A stretch of 64,000 nucleotides of DNA from the NCBI GenBank assembly GCA_003313425.1, contig NHZP01000010.1, positions 1,529,696 through 1,593,695 of the forward strand. The letters are read 5' to 3'. Position 1 is the first letter of the stretch, and every line of letters begins with the position of its first letter. This DNA comes from Pseudopyrenochaeta lycopersici. Taxonomy: Eukaryota; Ascomycota; Dothideomycetes; Pleosporales; Pseudopyrenochaetaceae. A program made the translations under genes and the position numbers. Under the pieces are notes generated by a model that ran no database searches, was not told where the DNA came from, and was given only the letters and a program-made list of their open reading frames with translations. Shown in pieces: positions 11,027-21,379 of the stretch.

Positions 11027-12616
11027 ATGGGAGACACAGTACCTAGAGCACTGGCTGGAAGCATGCAGGAAGCAAAATCGAGGTTGAAGTCGAACTGGCC
11101 GACAACATCTGACCTTAGCGGCTCTTCAAATCCAGGTCGGTTTGAAGCTGAGGCTGGTAATCTCGTCGTCTATGGTCAAATTCCTGCACAGATCGATGGC
11201 ACCTTTTACCGAGTCGGACCCGATCGCTATATGCGGAAGGAGAAAGCTGTTCCTATTGATGGGGATGGCTCAATTTCTGCTTTTCGCATCCACGAAAGCC
11301 GCATTGATTTCAAGATGAAATACGTCAAGACAGAGAAACTTCGGCTCGAAATACGTGCTGGGAAACCCCTTTTTGGTGCCTTCCAGAACCCATGGGATCG
11401 CCATCCTTGTATCAGAGCTGCCGTCGATTCGTCCGCGAACACCAACGTCATCTATTGGGCGAATCATCTCCTTGCACTGGAAGAAGTTGGAAATCCTTAC
11501 CAAATTGATCCAGACACTCTGGACACTATAGGCTATGATCCCTTTTATGATCAGGTCAAGTCCAAATCGTTCTCCGCTCACCCCCATGTTGATCCTTTCA
11601 GTGAAGAACTAGTCACATTCGGGTTCGCGGCGAAAGGAACCGGCTCTGATGATGTTATTACATGGTCTATTGGTAAGGATGGCAAAAAAACAGAAGAGTT
11701 TTGGGTCAAACAGCCATTTCCAACACTGATTCACGACTGTGGTGTCACGGAAAATTTCATTATCCTTATGTCTTGGCCATTTGGTCATGATATTGAGCGT
11801 ATGAAGAAAGGCGAGCATCACTGGATGTACCGGTATGACCGACCAGCCCCTTTTATTGTCGTGCCTCGCAGGAAGGCATCCCCTCCTGCTGGCTGGGAGC
11901 ATGGTGAAAGTCGAGTTTACTACTGGCACAATTGCGTCAACATTCACTCTGCGGGAGCGTGGGAAGAGAATGGGAAGTTGTATCTCGAGGCATCGAGAGT
12001 GCACGACAATCACTTCCCTTTCTTCCCCGATCCTGAGGGGAAGGTCCCTTCGTCAACCCCTAAGGCGGATTTTGTCCGTTGGGAGATTGATCCTGCGAAA
12101 CCTAGTGACTCTTGGCTTGGAGACCCAGAAGTCATAGTTGATATTCCATCAGAATTTCCACGTATAGACGAGCGATTCATGACCAGAAAGTACAAAATCA
12201 TATTCATGGCTGTTTTCTTGCAGAACGAGAACACATCATCCGACAACATCTACCATGGATTGAATGCGCTCGCCATGATCAACAAGGAGACTGGGGAAAC
12301 GCAATATTTCTACCCTGGCAATCATGCGACGGTGCAAGAACCGACATTTATACCACGATCAGACGATGCGCCTGAAGGCGACGGCTGGATTATGTCGGTG
12401 GTGGACCAACCAGATGCTCGTGGGACTGAACTAGTTTTCATCGACACCAAGGACTTCAGCAATCCGATTGCAATTGCAGAGCTTCCATTCCACGTGAAAT
12501 CGCAAATTCATGGGAATTGGGTAGACACAAAAACAATAGGCACAAGGAAGCCGCTTACCTATTTCCCAGAAGGCGAAATCAAGCTTTTCAACAAAGGGCC
12601 ATTAGAACCTCTCTAA
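11027..12616 (+). CDS. Carotenoid/lignostilbene-type oxygenase (RPE65 family)
   Basis: An intronless 529-aa ORF, a usual length for the family. These nonheme-iron enzymes cleave a C=C bond of carotenoids, stilbenes or related phenylpropenes into two carbonyls. The four iron-binding histidines can be placed: H185 in SAHPHVDP, H236 in LIHDCGVTE, H301 or H307 in WHNCVNIHSAGAWEENG, and H495 in QIHGNWV close to the C-terminus. The N-terminal GTFYRVGPDRY and DGDGSISAFRI segments are also family hallmarks. The lack of a membrane segment or transit peptide and the fungal context favour a lignostilbene-dioxygenase-like or secondary-metabolite enzyme. It is divergent from the Baeyer-Villiger monooxygenase. 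The family is certain; the substrate cannot be read from sequence. Confidence 0.94.
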   Translation: MGDTVPRALAGSMQEAKSRLKSNWPTTSDLSGSSNPGRFEAEAGNLVVYGQIPAQIDGTFYRVGPDRYMRKEKAVPIDGDGSISAFRIHESRIDFKMKYVKTEKLRLEIRAGKPLFGAFQNPWDRHPCIRAAVDSSANTNVIYWANHLLALEEVGNPYQIDPDTLDTIGYDPFYDQVKSKSFSAHPHVDPFSEELVTFGFAAKGTGSDDVITWSIGKDGKKTEEFWVKQPFPTLIHDCGVTENFIILMSWPFGHDIERMKKGEHHWMYRYDRPAPFIVVPRRKASPPAGWEHGESRVYYWHNCVNIHSAGAWEENGKLYLEASRVHDNHFPFFPDPEGKVPSSTPKADFVRWEIDPAKPSDSWLGDPEVIVDIPSEFPRIDERFMTRKYKIIFMAVFLQNENTSSDNIYHGLNALAMINKETGETQYFYPGNHATVQEPTFIPRSDDAPEGDGWIMSVVDQPDARGTELVFIDTKDFSNPIAIAELPFHVKSQIHGNWVDTKTIGTRKPLTYFPEGEIKLFNKGPLEPL

Positions 12617-14097
12617 GGTTGAAGTACAATGTTTGCAGTCGGGGGTAGGCGGCTCAGTAGTCAAATAGACGTGAACGTGCATCACTGGCTAAAAGAATCT
12701 GTCAACTATATTGTAGATATTCGCTTCTGCATATGACTTGCATTCAACTGCTAGAAATGCATTTTCAAATATTTAGGCTGAGAGACTTATCGCGTTGGAA
12801 TCATGGTATTAGCACACAAGTCCAGTTTCTCAGTATCTCGTTCATAAATACTTAGATGTGCTCGAAGAGGACATGGCTGCTTTAGTGCAATCTGAAAGCC
12901 GTACTTGTAAATCACATAGCGCGCAAATTAAGGCCATCCACTCGTATCTAGCTCTATGTACTAATAATAGCCCGACTACTAGCTATTCGAACTATACACA
13001 GGAACTTTGCACGGTACTACTAGAAGTTTAAGCACTCGGACGCCAATCTATGATTCAAGTGCGGCCGGGCCAAGGTACTAGAGCACATCGTCCTCATTCA
13101 TGGCATTCAGTAAATGGCCGCGCCGACCAATCACCTATCCAACAAATCAGATAGAGAGGATTAGGGATCTAGCTGAGCTGGTACTACAACCACATGTCGC
13201 TGCTCGAGCTAATAGAATTCTACCCCAAAATCTGCACAAGGTAGCACACAAAGTCTTTGCAATCCTAGACACAGCAGTAGGCAGCCGCAAGTGACTGCCT
13301 AGACTTCTCGCTAAATCAGCGCACCTACTGCTATTGAACCCGCTAGGTGTCCTGGAATTCTACCGCATAGTAAAGGGGCCGCTGCGAAGGCTACCGTACC
13401 CACAAAATCAATGAATCATCGTCTCTTCTCCCCGTCCCCCGTCTCCACCCCTTCCCTCCTATGAGCCAAGAGCTCCTATATACGAAAAAAGGGAAAGCCT
13501 ATACGAAGCAACAACTAGCGATATTCACCCGGCGGGATACATAGCACAAAAGGGCACTGTTGCTATGCTAAACTAGGACTAAAATATCAAAATTTAGGCC
13601 TAAATTAATAATGCCGTGCGAGTAATAAGCATTGAGGTTTCGTAACGTTCCCTTTACGAAGAACCGAAAGTTTCGGCATGTGGGGCAATCAATTCTGACG
13701 ATCGAGAGTGGAGATTTCGGACATGCCCCTCCATCGGAAATGCTCCTCTACTAGCTTAGCCTGCACCGACCAAATATTTCGGTTCCTGCTTTGGCTCATC
13801 GCGAATTCCCCTTCAAAGAGGAGGGTCTAATAATCAAACTAACACTTTAGTGGATAGCGATACTCCTAACAATAGTGTCGAATATGGTTCACGTTATCGC
13901 TTCTGAAGCTGTGCGACTTCCAGATCGATCCCTAGCCTGCAAATCCACATGCATCTACTACCTGCACATTCTTGACGATTAGAGTATATATTTTCCATAT
14001 AACTGACATTCCCTACTGGAATCTTCAACTCAATTTCACATATCAACCAAGAAGCTATAAGATATCCATTTCAAGATCTCCACGAACTATTTTTAAC
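12617..14097. other. Intergenic, no supported gene
   Basis: About 1.5 kb. The 64-aa ORF at 13100-13294 has no recognisable domain. The region 13600-13800 holds several TTTCGG/CCGAAA motifs, including a CGAAAGTTTCG palindrome near 13668. A TATA-like stretch is at about 13984 upstream of the next gene. Confidence 0.5.
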
Positions 14098-15060
14098 ATG
14101 CCTTTCAAAATCGACCCAGAGTTCGCAGAGGCAACCGAGCCTATTGCTCGGATCCTCGCCTCAGCCACGAAGGCTCCTGCCTTCGATGTTGAATCTAGAG
14201 TCCAGGGCATGGCAGCACTTGGGTCTATGGCTCCTCCACAGCCATTAGCCCAAGGAGTCGAAGCCACCGAATATTGGTTTTCTTCGGGCGATGGTACATC
14301 AATCAGACTGCAGCGTCTATCTCCAGTTGTAGGAGAACAGGCGGGTGAAGCGGGGCCTTGTATAGTGCATTTCCATGGTGGTGGCTACTTCGGTGGGACC
14401 GTCGAGATGGTAACCCCATCTCTTTCCTATTTAGTCGCTGCAACTGGTGTGAAACTATTCTCCGTGGATTATCGACTTGCTCCCGTGCACCAACATCCAG
14501 TTCCCGTGGAGGATTGTTACGCAGCCTTAACTTGGGTGCTACAAAATGCAAAAAAATTCAACATAGATCCCAGTCGAATTGCAGTTATGGGAGAGAGCTC
14601 TGGAGGCGGCCTTGCCGCTGGTACCGCACTGTTGGCTCGAGACCGTGGCCTAATGCCACCTCTCGCCAAGCAAATCCTTGTCTATCCTATGCTAGACGAC
14701 CGCTATGACCGAGATCTTAGCAGCATATCAAAATATGTTATTTGGGACAGCGATGATAATAAGACTGGCTGGAAAGCATTATTAGGAGAGAAGTTTGGTA
14801 CAAATGAGGTGCCAGTTTATGCTGCACCCGGCCGAGTAGAGAACGTTGATGGTCTACCGTCTACTTATATGGATTTGGGATCTCTTGATTTGTTCCTAGA
14901 AGCGGATCTCATCTATCTAACTAGACTCGCAGCTGCCAATATCGAGACAGAACTGCATGTGTACCCAGGTCTTCCTCATGCCTTTGAAGCTCTAGGCCCG
15001 GGGGTTCCAGCTACGATAAGAGCGTTTGAAAATCGAAAGCGCGCAATCCTAAGCTTGTGA
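14098..15060 (+). CDS. HSL-family alpha/beta hydrolase (esterase/lipase)
   Basis: 320 aa counted from the ATG at 14098 (MPFKIDPEF); the open frame extends upstream to 13972 but with no domain, and fungal homologues begin like this. The oxyanion-hole motif HGGG is at residues 93-96, the nucleophile S167 is in GESSGGG, the candidate acid is D264 in GSLDLFLEAD, and the histidine is H294 in GLPHAFE: a complete triad of the hormone-sensitive-lipase (GDSAG) esterases. No introns or signal peptide are seen, so it is likely cytosolic. It is the last normal-composition gene before the repeat block. Paired with a Baeyer-Villiger enzyme, an esterase of this type would hydrolyse the ester product, as in bacterial acetophenone catabolism; here that is inference. 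Confidence 0.92.
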   Translation: MPFKIDPEFAEATEPIARILASATKAPAFDVESRVQGMAALGSMAPPQPLAQGVEATEYWFSSGDGTSIRLQRLSPVVGEQAGEAGPCIVHFHGGGYFGGTVEMVTPSLSYLVAATGVKLFSVDYRLAPVHQHPVPVEDCYAALTWVLQNAKKFNIDPSRIAVMGESSGGGLAAGTALLARDRGLMPPLAKQILVYPMLDDRYDRDLSSISKYVIWDSDDNKTGWKALLGEKFGTNEVPVYAAPGRVENVDGLPSTYMDLGSLDLFLEADLIYLTRLAAANIETELHVYPGLPHAFEALGPGVPATIRAFENRKRAILSL

Positions 15061-15188
15061 TTAAGAGGCCCTACTATAGAGCTAGAATATTTAATACACA
15101 ATATAGATCAAAATCTATAACGTACCTTATAGGTAACCTACTTCCTGAGGAAAATATTGTAAGCTTAACCTACCTAATACAGTACTAG

Positions 15189-16520
15189 GTCAAAAGTTTT
15201 GGTTGCCAAGCTCGCCCCGCCCATCACCAACAGCGCACCTGTATCACAACCACATAGAAAAATCGCCTCAAACGCGATAAATAGCTTGATTTTTTAAGTA
15301 GAGTAGATAGCTCGGTTATTAATACTTATTTGCCTGCCATATGCTTTTTTGCAGACATAAATTCTGCGTAGCATACTTAGAATTAGTAACTTAATAAGCC
15401 TGCTAGGTATACTCCTCTAGTATCTTTTTAAGGCCCTATAGAAGCTATCCTACTACTCTTTAGCTATATTATAGCTGTTATATTATAGACAGAATCTACT
15501 TATACGCTTCTTAAGGTACTACTAAAGGTACTTAATTAGATTAAGATCTAGTAAGTAAGGTAGCTAGATAATAGTATGAATGCCTTGCTTAGCTAGCTAC
15601 CTCCTTACCCTTCTTAATATATAGATGCGCGTATTATCTTACATAAAGAGCTGCGAATGCTAATAGCAAGGTAAGAGACCTTTTATTAAAGCATTAATGT
15701 AACTTTAACTAGAGTAGTTACCTCGTAGAGTATTTAAATCGCGCTCTATTATAATAAGCCTATTCCTCCTTAGCTACCCTTATTTATTAAGCTATATAGC
15801 GGCCTATACTATCTACGCAGGTACCTTACTTATCTTAGTAAGAGTAATTATCTCTGTTTTCTATTTTTCCTATAGATATTAAAAGTACTACTCTTAGTTA
15901 TAGCCTAAGCCCTTCTAAATTAAGCACTCGTCTAAGAACTTAAGTGTGCGGCGATACTACAGAAAATGTAAGTACCTCTAACAGAACGTACGCCGCTGCT
16001 TAGCATAATCTATAGACAGATTTAGGCACTCCTTACAGCAATAATTAGTTAGGCCTTAGCTCTTAAGTGTCTAGTACAGTTTGCTGCGACTAGGTGGCTT
16101 TAAGGAGGTGCCTTCTAAGTTAACAACTACGCCTGCTTAAGCTAGGTCTGAGTACTTAATCTTTAGCTGCGCGCGCACTTTCTAATAGATAATCCTTTTT
16201 TAATAAGGTAATAGGATTAGAGGACGGCCAGCGCGAGGTGCCTCATCGCGTGTTGCGCGTTTTTTACCCAGTCTAATGGTAGTGCGGATGCAGTTAGGTG
16301 AACGCTTGAACTCAGCAACTAGCTCTGCAACTAAGACACCAGCCTTAGCTTTGGAGATAATTACTTGTCGCTGTAAGGGCGTTAAATTAGGCCCTCTACA
16401 GGTATTTCCTGAGATTTCTGCGCCAAATTAACGATGTGGTGGCATTGTGGGTGGCAGTTGAAGAAAAAGGGTTGTGCGACGAGTGTCATGTGAGCTCGCT
16501 TAGCAACCAAAACTTTTGAC
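15189..16520 (-). mobile_element. Tc1/mariner-like DNA transposon, RIP-decayed
   Basis: A terminal inverted repeat beginning GTCAAAAGTTTTGGTTGC starts at 15189 and its inverse ends at 16520, delimiting 1332 bp, a usual Tc1-like length. Reading the minus strand from about 16400 gives LTPLQRQVIISKAKAG, then LVAEFKRSPNCIRTTI and later AGRP, the N-terminal helix-turn-helix part of a Tc1 transposase. Further on stop codons accumulate. The right part near the inverted repeat is less mutated than the middle. Confidence 0.75.
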
Positions 16521-17114
16521 GCGTGACTGTATAAGGCCTATCTAATACAATACTCTTCTAAAAGTTTTGGCCGCGCACTTATAAGCTACCTAACTAATAT
16601 TAAGCTAATAGCAGAGGCCTATATCGTGCTAAAATTAAGAACGTGCTACTGTAATATTGTAAACAACGCACTGTAACCTCGGATATAGGCCTAATACACA
16701 AAATATTTCGCATAGCGTCAGGGTTTCTCCCTTCTATTTAGGAGGTAACTTATATATTATAATAAGTCTAATATAATATAAATACGCACTTAAATTAAAA
16801 ACTCTCTTATATAAAGTTATTTAGTATACTTCTAAATTTATTACTAGTTATATAGTTTTAAGATAGTTATAACGTGTCCTACAAGCTATTAAAGATCTAA
16901 TTAAGTAGTTATAATATAAAGTAACTAGTATTAACTAGTAATTCTTTAGAGTATTCTGTAGACAGGTAGTACTAGAGAGGGGGTTAAATATAGAAAGTAT
17001 AAATAGTGTGCTGTTGCACAGGGTACCTAGGCAATCAGGTAATGATAGGTTTCCTTTGTAAGCGAAATTTAGTGATAAGACTTGGAGATGCGAGAGATCT
17101 TAACATCATGCACC
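16521..17114. other. AT-rich decayed sequence
   Basis: No gene is supported. A stretch near 16655-16690 (AAACAACGCACTGTAACCT) is shared, with a few changes, with 27813-27837, so it belongs to a dispersed repeat. From about 17000 the sequence is less decayed, just before the LTR. Confidence 0.4.
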
Positions 17115-17289
17115 TGTTAGATAGAATGCTCAAATGCGATGAGGTATGTTAATAGGTTTTTCATTGTATTGATCATTAAGTTCTTTGCTATTTTTGTCCT
17201 TTTTTATGTAGTGTGTGTGTGCTAAGTAGTTACACCCGAGCTTTGTGCTATAATACAGTATCGCGTACAATCGCTGCTTATATCTAACA
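17115..17289 (-). repeat. Copia LTR, 175 bp
   Basis: Bounded by the 9-bp inverted ends TGTTAGATA and TATCTAACA. On its inner side (17292-17297) the plus strand reads CCCCCT, i.e. a minus-strand polypurine tract next to a 3' LTR. The matching 5' LTR was not seen. Confidence 0.75.
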
Positions 17290-17883
17290 TACCCCCTTAG
17301 CTTAGAAACCATTTTAAGCTAGACAAGAACTACTTCTATTGTCTTTTAGTAAATCTTAAGGTCGTGCACAAGAGCATTAATCGCTGTCTAGCTACGCTTG
17401 TTCAATCTCTAGCTTCTTAATTTAGCTTTAGATCTCTTTAAGGCGTGCTACTATTATTTCTCTGCTTCCCATAAGTTCTACTAGGCCTATTTAGCTTAGA
17501 AACTGTGTCTATTTATTAGCTAGTAACGCCTTTATAAAGCTATTAGCTAGTATGTTAGCTAATTAGACATAGATAACCTAAATACTTCTTCTTAACACCT
17601 CCTATCTTAGCTAATAATTATAAATGTTTACATGCTAGAGCTTAGTTTACAGTCGTAAGACTTTATTATTAATTAGCTAGATAGTTTAAGTGTTATCGCA
17701 CTATATTGTGATTATGTCCTTACGTAGATTAATTTATAGTTCCTTAAGTAGTCGTAATAGAAATATAGCTTCTTTTACTACTTATAAGAGCGTAAGAAGC
17801 TTAGCTTCTATAGTTAATATTATAACTATATCTTACTTACTTACTTTCTAAGTAATTAAACTACTAAATAACTTAATTATATA
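17115..17883 (-). mobile_element. Ty1/Copia retrotransposon relic, 3' end only
   Basis: Minus-strand translation of 17330-17880 gives the Copia RNase H tail: VVKEAIFLLRLLKELQIN, TIQCDNTQTIQLINN (where the consensus has CDNxGAIxLxxN), then LADILADSF.KAL (consensus DMLADxxTKAL), allowing for RIP stop codons. The polypurine tract and 175-bp LTR follow. The element is cut at 17883, where TLH copy A starts. This is a different family from the Copia at 28566. Confidence 0.72.
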
Positions 17884-18282
17884 TCCCAGGCCTTATAAAC
17901 ACCTAGAACTATAAGGTCTCCCTCTTTTTTCTTTTGCCCTGTGCGTTCGCTAATCTTACTAAATAGAAAGAGGATACCTAGAAGAATGCGTCCCCCCCTT
18001 ATTTCCTTAACTAAACCGTTCTTAGCTAGTTCTCTAACCTAGATTAGCTAGTACCTACGCGTAACGCGTTAGAGTATAAATTATATTCCTAGACGCGTTC
18101 TATATAATAGAATAAATAAGAGTAAAAGTATAGTATGCCTACAACGTAGTAGAGAGAGCTGCTCGCAGCCTACTAAGGCCTTAACTTAAACCTACTAGTA
18201 GAGGTCCCTCTCTCTTAACTAAACAGCCTGCCTATCGCGGAGCTAGGTTCCCCTTAGGACGAATTTCTCTGCTATAATTACG

Positions 18283-18480
<198 letters not shown>

Positions 18481-18668
18481 GCAAGCGCTGCGGCTTTCTA
18501 AGCATAAGCTGTAAGTGTATACAGAAATATATAAATAAGCAGCACAGTATAAAGCTTACACGCTAGTCCTCTGTCTCTACAACCTTGCATACTAGGAGCA
18601 CGCTACGCAGCTATAGAGGCTAGTTAAGATACAGACTTTTTTCCGTGAACGGCGCTACGTCTAGTACT

Positions 18669-18775
18669 TTGTAGTACAGGCAGAGGTACAGGAGTAGGCA
18701 CAGGAGTAGGCACAGGAGTAGGCACAGGAGCAGGCACATAAGCAGGCACAGGAGCAGACGCAGGATCAGCATTTA
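18669..18775 (+). repeat. 12-bp minisatellite in TLH copy A
   Basis: Units of CAGGAGTAGGCA / CAGGAGCAGGCA encoding a Gln-rich QEQAQ-type repeat. Several units carry TAG where copy C (45521-45614) has CAG, i.e. a RIP-type change in the same repeat. Confidence 0.85.
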
Positions 18776-20690
18776 GGGCAGTAATAACAGTAGAGAAAGC
18801 GGCTAGACCCTAAGGAGAGGCTTACTAGCTTATTAGCTAAGTAGGAAACTACTAAGCGTTAGGATAATAAGGCAATTAGCTAAATCGCTAAAGAGGCCTT
18901 AGCCTATAACTATACTAGCTAGTTAAAACAGATGTAATAGGAGTATTACCTTAAAGCCTACCTAGACTAGAAGCAGCTCGCCTACACTATATAACTACTA
19001 GGCGATGACGAGCTAGTATTATAATGTACAGTATGCCGCGTTAAGGAGGTAGTTAAGCAGGCTATTAAGGGGCTTAGCTTACTATTAATTAAGATGTTGC
19101 GCTAGCTACGTAGTATAATACTATAGTAGTCTAATTTTTACCCTCTAGGTTATATATAGAAGATAGAAAGCTAACGTCGCGCAGCACAGCTCTAGGCACG
19201 ACTTATTTGCTACTACCTGCAGTTAATTACTACTAGAGAGAAAAAGAAGGAGGAGGAAGACGTAGAGGACAGACTCTAGTATATTATCTGCCTATTCCCC
19301 TAGTATAGAGAGTAGAAGCAGGAAGTAGTAAAGCTCTAGAGACTGCTAACTACTACTAATAGAAGTAGTTACGTAGCTAAATAGTAGAAGGCTATCCTAA
19401 GCCTATCTAAGGTACTATTCTACTAGGAGGTATACTATTAGCTATTTTATAGTAGTATAATCTACTTCCTTACTACGCTAGCTATTAACCTAGATACAAA
19501 CTAACTACGCGACGCCTTATAGTTCTTAACGTTTCTTAGCTTAATTATCTACTGCGTCTGCGTCCTATTAGCTAAAGCTTTCCTCCTATCTACTTAGCGC
19601 GCAGAGTAGGGTACTACTAAGATAGCTACTCTACTATATTAGTAAGCGCGCTATCTTATTAATAGCTTGCGTAGCCTAATAAGTATTATAATTAGTCTAC
19701 TTACCTATGCTAAGTATATCTCTCTACGTACCTTAGGCTGTATTATAGGCAGTATATAGTAGTTTCCTAACTACTAGACGTTCTTCCTTAAAGGCTACCC
19801 TATTAAGCTAGAGCGCTTTTACGGTATATTATAAGGGCTAGTAGTAAAGGTAGAGTAGATCCTTTAGGGGGAACTACTTTAGGTAGAGGAGTAGGCACAG
19901 CAACGCTTTACTAACCTAGTAGCTATCTAAGATAATATAATAATAGCATAGTAAGCAGGCTGCTTCTTAATACTAGCTTAGCTTAAAGAGGATAGGAACT
20001 AGGTTCTTGCGCGGCTCGCGAGCGTGCTAGCTGCGCAGTAACTATATATATTAAGAGGGGAGCAGGAAGGCGAAGAGGGTAATTAAGGTAGCTAAGTCTA
20101 CTAAGCTAAGGCGTCTATACTACAGCATAAGTAGTAGGTGCAGCAATATCTCTAGCGCGTGGGACGCTTCTTTAAGCTACTCTGTCTCGCAGTCTATATT
20201 ATAAGCAGGTAGCTAGCGCGTACGCCTAAGCTGCTATTAGTTTAGTAGCGTAATAGAGTGCTCTAAGATTATAACTTCTACATAATTAATAAGTAGGTTA
20301 CGCTAGTTACCTGCTACTATAAGACGCAGGCGCAGTAGGATTAGCCTAGAGTAGTTCTGCGCTTCCTACTAGAGGTAGTAGGGTAGTTAATTGCAGCGTA
20401 CCTGCTCTACGTACGGCTGCTGCGGGCAATACTACTAGCTAGCTAAGGTAAAGTAGCTTTAGCATTAATAAATAACTACCTCTAGGTAGATAAGGATAAG
20501 CTCTAGGATATAGATAGGCTTACGCGTGCGTTAGTAGTTAAGTTAGTAGAGCTTCTAGGCACGCGGCTAATAATCTAGGAGTATTAGTACGCAGCTATAG
20601 GTATTAGGCGCGAGGTAGTAGGACAGTAGTTTGCAGCAGGCTATTATTAGGAGAAAAAGAGTCGCAGTAGTTACTAGGCGTTTGCGCCTA

Positions 20691-20870
20691 GCTATATGGA
20701 CGCGCGCAACTATGCGCCCTAAGACTATAGTTGCGCAAACGTAATTAGCTGCAGCTGCTAGCGCGTGACTATAGTTGCGCGAACATTAAGATTATAGTTG
20801 CGCGATCCTACGTTACAAACCCCTAACTACTATAACAACTACTATAACAATAATAGCGCGTACGCACGTA
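20691..20870. repeat. Short repeat with ACTATAGTTGCGC motif
   Basis: The motif TATAGTTGCGC occurs three times (about 20725, 20769, 20797), with an inverted partial copy (GCGCAACTAT) near 20706. It lies exactly at the TLH copy A breakpoint and may be the end of an unidentified transposon. Confidence 0.5.
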
Positions 20871-21230
20871 AGAGAGAGAGAGAGAGTAATGCAAGATCTA
20901 GCAGAAATTAGAGGAGAAGGAGAAGAAGAAGAAAGAGAAGAAGAAAATATCGCGATTTTTATATAATTACTTGCCTACAGCGTACTCCTATGCTGTAAGT
21001 ATCGCTGCGCTGTCTATAGCCTTAACTAGTACCTAAAGAAGTACTATAGTATGTATGTAGCTGCGCGTAGAGCGCTGCTTGCGTTATATAAGGATTTTAC
21101 GCTCCGCGCGCTAGCAGAGGTAGCCCTACTAGCGCCCTATAACGTGTTCTACCACCACGCGCACGTCCCTATAGCTCGCACGCGTTCTACAAAATCTATA
21201 CCCTCTCTATCTTAATATATAATAGTGCTA
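20871..21230 (+). pseudogene. Fragment of a TLH 5' region
   Basis: The stretch with CTACAGCGT, GCTGCGCTGTCTA and AGTACTATAGTATG aligns in order with 45045-45130 of copy C, with RIP-type changes. It lies immediately beyond copy A, so it is a second, separate TLH fragment. Confidence 0.5.
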
Positions 21231-21379
21231 TAACTCTAAATTTTATATATATTATAAATATATATAGTAGCCATAATTTAAAAAAAGAACTAGTTATATT
21301 AAGCTTTTACTTTTAAAGTTATTTAGCTTTTATTATTTAGCTTAAATTAGCTATCTTATATCTTATATATAAACAGCTT

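Noticed and set aside
13100..13294. 64-aa ORF as a small gene
   Set aside because: No recognisable domain, no splice or promoter support, ordinary chance length.
17130..17312. 60-aa minus-strand ORF
   Set aside because: Lies almost entirely inside the Copia LTR.
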